Shown here: one piece after another, positions 56,887 to 64,000 of the stretch | How the letters are laid out: every line of letters starts with the position of its first letter | Position numbering within the stretch: the first letter of the stretch is position 1 | Assembly: GCA_963576735.1 (NCBI GenBank) | Contig: OY755173.1 | Location: 7,038,873 to 7,102,872, forward strand | Source: Bedellia somnulentella | Taxonomy: Eukaryota > Arthropoda > Insecta > Lepidoptera > Bedelliidae | Reading direction: 5' to 3' | DNA length: 64,000 bases | Position numbers and translations under genes: made by a program | Notes under the pieces: generated by a model | Databases searched by the model: none | Seen by the model: only the letters and a program-made list of their open reading frames with translations | Told to the model about the DNA's origin: nothing

Positions 56887-57010
56887 CTACCACCGTTTTA
56901 AACGAATACACTGTCACCTAACTAAGTACAACTCAGCCGTGTGAGTGTCATCACGATATTTTCCCTCACTGTTCAGAAACTTGATAAATCTAACGAAAAA
57001 AATACACAAT
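56887..57010 (-). mobile_element. SINE B body fragment
   Basis: 'cgaatacactgtcacctaac', 'agtacaactcagccgtgtg' and 'attttccctcactg'. It begins immediately after the preceding direct repeat. Confidence 0.75.
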
Positions 57011-57506
57011 CATGATAGAACCTAAAAGTTTTGGCCCAGTATAAACAATGCAAGAAAAAAGTAAAGCTGCAGAGAATCCAATATTTAATAGGTTCCTAGC
57101 ATGCAGTCCTACGAGTTAAGATCCAGGTAGATAAAGGACGCTCCAAGCAACTTCATCGACCATTCTCCAACTTTTAATTTCATTCCCACAAGAGCTGGAT
57201 TGCGAGTCCGTCTTATCGGGAATAAAGAGTGTGATGGAATTAACTGTGAATCGTAGAAGTGTCCTTTGATAAAGTTTTAATCAATATTATAGGAATAGAC
57301 TGTCGACGAGAATTCACTGAGACAATATAATGAGAAAACCATTAGTTAGAGTTGATTCTTACAGTCGAAAAATGAAAACATCGAAAAAAAATGTTATCGT
57401 GTTGTGAATTTATGGGTTTGGATGTAGTTTTATCGTCTCCCCTACAAATCCAAAAATTGGTACATAGGACTAACCTTATACCTACTTTATTAACTTTTGG
57501 AAAAAC

Positions 57507-57754
57507 GTGAGAACAAACATTGCTGTGTAGTGTCGGCTTACGTACGTACGTACGTAAGAGCCGACTAACGGTATTGGGGCTTTTAAGGGATTTTTGGGCG
57601 ATGCGGTTGGAGACCTATCACCAACAACCTTTATTTTACCAACTTTTCCCCACTTAACTTTCCAAAAGTGGCTCAGGAATTTCTAATTCCTTAGCTCTGG
57701 CTACCCCATCTAGGGATTTATAGCCGTGAGTATATGTATGTATGTGAGAACAAA
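57507..57754 (+). mobile_element. SINE A with (ACGT)n replacing its 5' third, 11-bp TSD
   Basis: 'gtgagaacaaa' at 57507-57517 and 57744-57754 bracket the element. After 'gtgtagtgtcggctta' the usual 'gaatagcactacccc...ggtgggtgt' is missing and a run of 'acgt' units (about 57539-57557) leads into 'aagagccgactaacgg'. The rest is consensus. Confidence 0.92.
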
Positions 57755-57831
57755 TAATGAAAAAAAAGACTGTGAAGGGTTTCTAGTTTTACACAATTTT
57801 AGCACATACATCATAAATCATAAAATTAATA

Positions 57832-57880
57832 GAATAGAATAAAAACTCTATATTGTACATCACAGATTAAGATATTTTAC
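57832..57880 (-). mobile_element. CR1/Jockey-like LINE tail scrap
   Basis: 'agaatagaataaaaactcta' resembles the left ends of the UTR fragments at 3072 and 40153. Confidence 0.4.
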
Positions 57881-58023
57881 ACTACACAGATTTTTGTATC
57901 CTTTTCTATCTTCAAAGCTTGCATTACTCAAGGGATTATACAGTATGAAATTAAAGCTGTTTCATTTCGGTATTATATACGTGACTAATTGTATACAATT
58001 AAATATATGTCTTTGAATTATCT

Positions 58024-58233
58024 GCTGTATATTGTTGGTTGAGAATAGCACTACTCCATTTTATGGTAAGTAATACTCAACTTAGGGCTTCTTAAGGGAT
58101 TTTTTCACCAAAAACTTTATTTTACCATCTTTTGCCCCTTAACTTCCAAAAGTGGCTGAGTAATTGAATATTCTGAAGCTCTGGCTACCCCTTGTAGGTA
58201 TTTATAGCTGTGAGAATATTTATGTATATATGT
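58024..58233 (+). mobile_element. SINE A, old copy with deletions
   Basis: 'gagaatagcactactccat', 'ggattttttcaccaaaaac', 'ccaaaagtggctgag' and 'ctctggctaccccttgtag'. The 110-codon frame 58164-58496 begins in its 3' part; the remainder of that frame shows no recognised domain. Confidence 0.8.
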
Positions 58234-58599
58234 CAATGAATTACTTAAAAACTAAAATACGAATAGATGACCGTTTTTTTTGTTTTCTAACAAGTATGGT
58301 TGTTCAACTGAAATATGAGTCACTTGTAAAAACCTTTAGTTTTAAATCAAAAAGTAATTCGGAAAGAGTTTTGGCTTCAATTGTAAGAAGTATTGTGAAT
58401 GGAATACCGTCCATTATTAAAACAGGCATAATTTTGCATGTAATTTGTTATTTGTATGTACATGCAGTTTGTTTTTGTAATTTGTTGCCAATCTAGGGAA
58501 ACATAATTTCTGTACCCACTGACGGAGTGTCAAAATTGTGTGTGAGATTTCTAAGAATCAATACCATTTATATATTTGATACATAAAAAAAAACTGAAA

Positions 58600-58679
58600 C
58601 TCAAAGTCATTATCAAAACAATAATAAGTGCAATAATATCTGTTTCGGAAACTTCTCATCCGCCGGAGGTGAGGCGACA
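58600..58679 (+). repeat. Direct repeat, second copy
   Basis: See 56808-56886. 'aataataagtgcaata' and 'ctgtttcggaaacttctcat' are shared. Confidence 0.75.
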
Positions 58680-58976
58680 ATCTAATTAATTTCCATAAAC
58701 ACTTTTGTGTAAGTTTTTAATCTTGTCTTTGCCTTTATGCAATTAACTGACGCTCTGCAGTAAAATTTGCTTTGTTTTATAGTCTCTTTTCTTGTTTGTA
58801 TTTTTCTTCGCGGATTGTTTTATAATTTAATTTTCATTGAATGAGTCTATTCAACATAGCGGCTGGATTTAAAAATTTGCTCGAGCATTTAAATGTAACG
58901 ATATATTTTCTCAGCAGCTACAATTATAAAAAAAAATATTTTCAGTTTATAAATGATCTAAATAGTATTAAAGTAC

Positions 58977-59214
58977 GTACATGCATATATACTCACGGCC
59001 ATAAATCCCAAGAAGGGGGAACCAGAACTTCAGAGCTAGAAAATTCCTCAGCCACATTTGGAAGTTAATAGGGGACAAATGGTACAAATAAAGTATCGTT
59101 GGTGATGGGTCTCCAACAGCATCGCCTAAAAACCACTTAAAAAGCTCCACTTTCACGACACCCGTGGGTAAGAAGGGGTAGTGACATTCTGAGCCGGCAC
59201 TACACGACACGTAT
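58977..59214 (-). mobile_element. SINE A, variant subfamily, nearly full length
   Basis: 'actcacggccataaatccc', 'aacttcagagctagaaa', 'gatgggtctccaacagcatc' and 'gacattctgagccggcac'. The 'cttcagagctagaaa' and 'tgacattctgagc' spellings define the variant group. Frames 58841-59068 (+) and 58968-59252 (-) pass through it and are spurious. Confidence 0.9.
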
Positions 59215-59486
59215 TTAAGTAAAAACAGTTTAAGAAGGATTAAATTATGCACGTAACTTAGATCTTGAGTCTTTAACTTAAAAAAGGAAGTTTTCTATAA
59301 TAATGCCCTCCCATGCTTTTTACTTATGGCGATAAAGTATTTTTTTTTACTTAGTATCTCGGTAATTTTATTTAGTTTTATTTCATCTTATCATTCTTTA
59401 ACATAAGTTAAATTCTTTAGTAAGACTGAGCTCAACCTATACTTAAGTAATATGTTAGTTTTATATGGCAGTGTTAATATAACTGA

Positions 59487-59582
59487 GGGAAAATATCGTG
59501 AGGAAACCCGCGTGGTTGAGTTTATACTGAGTCATCATTGCGTAGTTACAAAAGGGTGATATTTGCCCATCATCACGCGAAA
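59487..59582 (+). mobile_element. SINE B body fragment, old
   Basis: 'tgagggaaaatatcgtgagg' and 'aaacccgcgtggttgagtt' match the centre of SINE B. Confidence 0.7.
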
Positions 59583-61392
59583 ATTCCGCACACCGGGGTA
59601 TAGAGGATAAGTACTTAGAATTTTTATTCTTGCAACCGTTTGTATTTTACTACTAAAGATACTATGTGTTGTTGGTTTTGAGAAACACTTCCCTAATCAA
59701 TAATGCAAAAGAGATTAAGGGCTTTTTCAGTAATCCTTTGATTATGCGAAAGCGAATTGTCAACATCAATCATTGTAGTAAACATAGTTTTCTAAAAGAT
59801 ACCGCTCCAAACCACTTAAAATTTGGTTACCATGCATTTGTTGATGAAGTTGGCTCTCGTTTAACATATTTATCTCATTACACCCCACAAAATATTATAT
59901 TTGAAAGCTAGTGTAACTTTTGGTGTACATATACATACTTATTTATATATATTTAGTTTCAATTACCGAGTGTGTTACAAACTCAATGTTTTACAATATT
60001 TATTTTGGTAAATATTTGTGAAAACTCTTAATTGGCTTATAGAAATGTTATGATTTATACTTATATATGTTAAAGTTGCTGTGAGTTTTCCGAACAATGT
60101 AAAATAAAATAATAGAATAAACAAAAAAGCCATAGTAATCGTACACTCAAAAACATCAATAATTCCCAGCAAATAAGCTAAAACTTATGAAACCGCAACA
60201 AAATCCATCCTTACCGTTTTCAGCGCAATAAAATCATTTCTAAGCTTAATGATCATTTAGCTGGTACGTAAATCAGGGCTGGTTTGAACCTTGGAAGCCT
60301 CAGCCCGCAGTTACTTCGCTCGAATTAGTCCCAGACTGAGTTGGTTAATAGCTTCGCGGTGGCAAAGAAAACGCGCTATTAAATTAATGGGCGTACAGCA
60401 TCTAGCAAGTGTTTAAGGCTAGGTACTCGTTTAGCTTCTACTTTGTATTTTCATATTCTTGTTTCGTTCATGGGTCTACAATAAACTAACGTAAAGTTAG
60501 TAATTTGCGAAGATTATTGAACAAAAGTCTGGTCGCGGTCTTTAATTTATTAAACAACGTTTAATGGTAATATAATCACCTCAATGACTCGTAATATGTC
60601 AAACTCACTTAAAATTCTTCTACTTCTTTCATGTGGTAAAATAGAATAATAATATTCTTGTCTTAACTCATAATGGTTTTGCAGTATTTATTGTATTTGT
60701 TTTGGTGCGCTCACAACTATAAACCTTAAAGAAGGGTAGAGATAGCCTTCAAAATAAACAATTAATCTGAAAAAGAACAATCTTCATTCTTCTAAAAAGC
60801 GTCTGTTCCTTAATACAGAGTGCACTAGCTTAAATAGTTCGTCACCCCAACCCCCGCCATCCGAATAGCTCCGCCGTCATTTGTATGGTAATCGCGCCTA
60901 TACGCACCCGTGAAATATGCCCCTAGGAAATGCTGGTTCAGTTATACAGTTACACTTACGATTTTATTAAGACTAGGTGTTAACTTACAGGTTTATAGGC
61001 TCGTGTTTGAGTTGCTACAACTTTTTATGCGTTTTTTTGGTTGTGTTGATAACATCTCAGTTTATAGGGTGTTTGTGGATGGCTTTTTGATTATTTTTAA
61101 TGAGTAGAATCAACAACGCCATTATATTTATTTAGAATTGCAGCTCATTGTAAAGTAACTAAACATTAAAGCAAATAAAACCGTATTCATGCAAAACATA
61201 TAAACTGAATCCTTTATAAAACTGGGTAATTTCAGCGCAGCCCAATCGACATCCGCTGAATTTCATAAACTTAAACCAAATTTAAAAGTGTTTTTAATGT
61301 TTAGTGATCCTTGTAGACTATTTTATCCATATTTAATGAAGTTACTAAGACGCAGTCTTCTATTTAACCTTCTATTATTGCACTTTATTTCT
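59583..61392. other. Unique interval, no recognised gene
   Basis: An 81-codon frame at 59666-59911 (+) has a plausible amino acid mix but no motif I know. 60250-60420 is GC-richer without splice sites. A possible SINE A scrap ('ctataaaccttaaagaaggg') lies near 60718. Confidence 0.35.
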
Positions 61393-61472
61393 AAAAGTGG
61401 CGACATAATTTATAATTCTAAAGCTCTAGCTTACTCTTTTACATATTTATAGCCGTGCGTATGTGTATGTAT
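61393..61472 (+). mobile_element. SINE A 3'-end fragment, old
   Basis: 'ctaaaagtggcgacataatt', 'ctaaagctctagcttac' and 'tttatagccgtgcgtatg'. Confidence 0.65.
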
Positions 61473-61518
61473 TGCTATACATAATAAAATTTTGGACGAT
61501 AGCATATTAATCACGTGT

Positions 61519-61622
61519 GCAAAAATGCAACAATATGGGAAACCAAATCCAATTTGCGTTTACATTCGCAGTTAGGCCGCATCCTGTATGCTTAGCACCA
61601 TCCAACATTGTCCAATGTATCT
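61519..61622 (+). repeat. Direct repeat, first copy (~105 bp)
   Basis: 'aaaatgcaacaatatgggaa', 'acattcgcagttaggccgca' and 'atccaacattgtccaatg' recur at 61956-62060 with scattered substitutions and a few small indels. Confidence 0.85.
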
Positions 61623-61955
61623 ATGACATAATGTATATGACCATATTGTATTAGTTAAAAATAACACTTCTCCGTATCATCTTGGAAGTATTATAGAAGC
61701 AATGAGGCTATTATGTGTTATTAAATTATCACCGGTCCTTGTGACTAGAGGTAGAAACATTTGATCCTTTAGAACACCATATTTCCTTCTATCGCCTACC
61801 ATCTAGCTGAGCTAACGCATATTTAATTCTCCAAATTATGTAAACCTATCCGCAATTTCAGTTAAAACTAAAGTATGCTCACAGTAAAATTTCCAACAAT
61901 ACACAGCAAGTATTCTACGCATTCACAGCACAATCAATACGAGAGTCAATCTTTT

Positions 61956-62060
61956 GTAAAAATGCAACAATATAGGAAACCAATTCCAATTTGCGAAACA
62001 CATTCGCAGTTAGTTCGCATCCTGTCTGCTTAGCGACATCCAACATTGTCCAATGCATCT
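61956..62060 (+). repeat. Direct repeat, second copy
   Basis: See 61519-61622; offset about 437 bp. The frame 61991-62185 (64 codons) starts in it and continues into sequence with no known motif. Confidence 0.85.
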
Positions 62061-62360
62061 TTTTATTCGCCATCGAGCAGCATTGGGTGGAAGCAAATAA
62101 TGTGCACAGTTTCCCACACCCAGAGGATGAATGGCGAGGACGTCATCTACACTATCAGTATAATAAACATTACGAAGCAGCATGAATAAAACTGAGTATC
62201 TCGCTGAGTTGTTACGTTGTTATCGTGTAAATGAAACTGTTTTAGTTTTACTCTTGGTTTTTAAGGCTTTGAGAGACTATACCTTTACTTAAGGCAAATA
62301 ATATCAAAATAGGAGCCAGAGTTTTAGAATTAGCAATTTCAAAGTAATTTCTGGAAGTTG

Positions 62361-62467
62361 AGTACTCTGAACACCAGGTGACAAAGTCACGTGATGTTCA
62401 GAAGTATAAGTACCTCTGCCAACCCCTTCAGGGATATGCGGCGTGAACGTTTATGTTATGTTATGTT
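62361..62467 (+). mobile_element. SINE B 3' end with (TTATG)n tail
   Basis: 'gaacaccaggtgacaaagtc', 'ctctgccaaccccttcaggg', 'atgcggcgtgaacg' and three 'ttatg'-type units. It gives the cleanest view of the SINE B tail. Confidence 0.9.
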
Positions 62468-62635
62468 GAGTAGTAAATATGATAAAATAAAGGGCATATC
62501 CCCCCAACTATTTCCTAAAACCCCGAATCCTCAGTGGCCTCGTTTCAACAAAAGCCAAAATATAAATGTTAGCGATTAACTAAACCTTCAATACACACTT
62601 ACAGAGTTGATTTAAGGCTTTAGATAATACCTTCA

Positions 62636-62802
62636 TTTTGGTTTAAATCCCACAAAAGGGTGACCGAGCAAGTAGAGTAGGGAAGAGATTTACCATTACA
62701 TCACCATAGAGATTGTTGGAAATGTGTTCGCAGCATATTGCGAAACAATGTCTTAAAAAGCCTGAAAACTCTTAGTCGCCACTTACAACACTAATAAAAA
62801 TG
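62636..62802 (-). mobile_element. SINE A, old copy
   Basis: 'ggtttaaatcccacaaaagg', 'accatagagattgttgg' and 'cttagtcgccacttacaac'. Confidence 0.55.
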
Positions 62803-63289
62803 AAATTAAAAAACATATTAACATTACAACGTTTTATTTGCAATTTTGTGGTAAATAACATCCATACTAGGACCTGACCTATAAGAATCATTTATTTATT
62901 AATTATTATAATTTGCATTTTGCCGCATACAGTTTTTTCAGACATTATCACCAAATCAAATCAACTATTTTACCTACAACGTTCTCATCATCATTATTAA
63001 CTCTAGTTACTTGATAAACAACAGTTGGATAATTCCAGAATAAGACATCTAACTGCGGGGGTCTTTGTAAGTAGGTGATTATCTGGGAAACAATAACTTT
63101 TCAAATCAGAGTGAATTTCTCGGAAACTTGTAAGTTGGCGCGTAGAGTATCAAGTTCCTACTTACTTTTGACTTGAAATGGATTCACTTAGAGATAAACG
63201 ATGTGCTACACGACAAGCGACAGAAAAAACTTTTTAAGAAATCTTGCTAAATAATTATTACTTTTTTAGAGATAGCTAGGTGCCGACGG

Positions 63290-63375
63290 TGACGACTTCA
63301 GGTGATATTCAGAAGTATTAGTACCTCTACCAAACACTTCGGGGATACACAGCGTGAACGTTTGATTCTTGAGTC
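63290..63375 (+). mobile_element. SINE B 3'-end fragment
   Basis: 'gatattcagaagtattagta' and 'cttcggggatacacagcgtg'. Confidence 0.8.
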
Positions 63376-63587
63376 TAGCCGCTGAAGATTAAATAGTACT
63401 TTGCGCTTTACTCTGCAATGGGGTTTTAATTTACTCTTCACTGTAAAATTTCCTCCTGCCTGATTAACTATACATTTTGTGCACACCACGGCCGCGAACT
63501 GTACAAAACGATACCTGAACCAAATATCTAGCTAAACTCATCGCGTCACAGGCTTTCGGGCAAGAAAGAGGCTTACAGAAATAAAAA

Positions 63588-63838
63588 GATACATACATAT
63601 ACTTACAACCATAAATCCCAAAACGGGGTAGTCAGAACTTCAGAGCTAGAAAAGTTTCAGCCACATTGAAGTTGATAGGGGACAAGATGGTAGTGATAAA
63701 TTATTGTTGGTGATGGGTCTCCAAAAACATCGCCCAAAAACAACTTAAGTAGCCCCGACCCATACCCTTAGTCACTTGTTCAATACCAGTGCGTAGAAAG
63801 GGGTAATGACATTCTCAGTCGACAGTACACAGCAAACC
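63588..63838 (-). mobile_element. SINE A, variant subfamily
   Basis: 'acatacatatacttacaacc', 'cttcagagctagaaaag', 'gatgggtctccaaaaacatc' and 'gacattctcagtcgacag'. Confidence 0.88.
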
Positions 63839-64000
63839 AGATTAATCACTCAACCAAAAAAGCGGTGTAGGGGATTATTAAACATCAAATCTTTTATTTT
63901 GCAGTGATCCGGTTTAATTTAAAACCCTATAAAATAATGTTTAATCATGATTCGTATTACAATAAGATATCTACAACTATTCTACGAATACAATATTTAT

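Noticed and set aside
58164..58496. 110-codon frame as a gene
   Set aside because: It starts inside SINE A, and the remainder has no recognisable domain.

Overview
This window looks like non-coding DNA from an insect nuclear genome, most likely a moth or butterfly. It is AT-rich, and no open reading frame on either strand exceeds 137 codons; the longest is only the antisense of transposon debris. Its repeats are of kinds familiar from Lepidoptera: an RTE-type LINE with a (TATG)n tail, tRNA-derived SINEs, a Helitron ending in CTAG, and the 'CCGGCCAAGTGCGAGTCGG' dispersed repeat. I see no confident host protein gene, rRNA, intact tRNA gene or CRISPR array. The window could be a gene desert or the inside of a very long intron. 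The species call is inference from repeat content only.

Repeat inventory (the letters are my own labels). SINE A is about 245 bp with a (TATG)n tail and at least 30 recognisable pieces on both strands, several with perfect target-site duplications (TSDs). SINE B is about 330 bp, with a tRNA-like head and a (TTATG)n tail. LINE C is a set of 3' ends of an RTE-like retrotransposon, still encoding the C-terminal tail of its polymerase. Repeat D carries an internal tRNA-Tyr-like module and forms inverted, composite blocks at 1.7-2.3 kb and 39.1-39.7 kb. Repeat E is the long dispersed repeat at 3.4-4.0 kb. Repeat F is a foldback element at 13.6-14.0 kb and 28.4-28.7 kb. There is also one decayed Helitron (29635-31209), the 3' end of a CR1/Jockey-like LINE (26.6-27.1 kb) with detached 3'-UTR pieces, and unclassified palindromes.

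Layout. 1-4.6 kb: LINE C piece, D pair, CR1-like UTR piece, repeat E. 6.4-7.8 kb: a SINE A pair and a 475-bp near-perfect hairpin. 10-14.4 kb: SINE A, LINE C, repeat F. 16.6-17.8 kb: a less AT-rich patch with splice-like sites and small ORFs, the best candidate for host transcription. 18-25 kb: dense SINE A and LINE C. 26-31.2 kb: CR1-like LINE end, repeat F, and a Helitron with one SINE A and one SINE B nested inside. 32-38.4 kb: mostly unique DNA ending in a GC-rich island. 38.5-46.5 kb: SINE B and D complexes. 46.5-51 kb: mostly unique. 51-64 kb: SINE A and B debris.

The elements are linked. LINE C, SINE A and SINE B share a related 3' end ('CTCTGCCTACCCC ... GGCGTGA' followed by TATG or TTATG repeats). 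This fits mobilisation of both SINEs by the LINE C machinery. Three SINE B copies have their 5' part inverted relative to the 3' part and are bounded by TSDs, the pattern left by twin priming.
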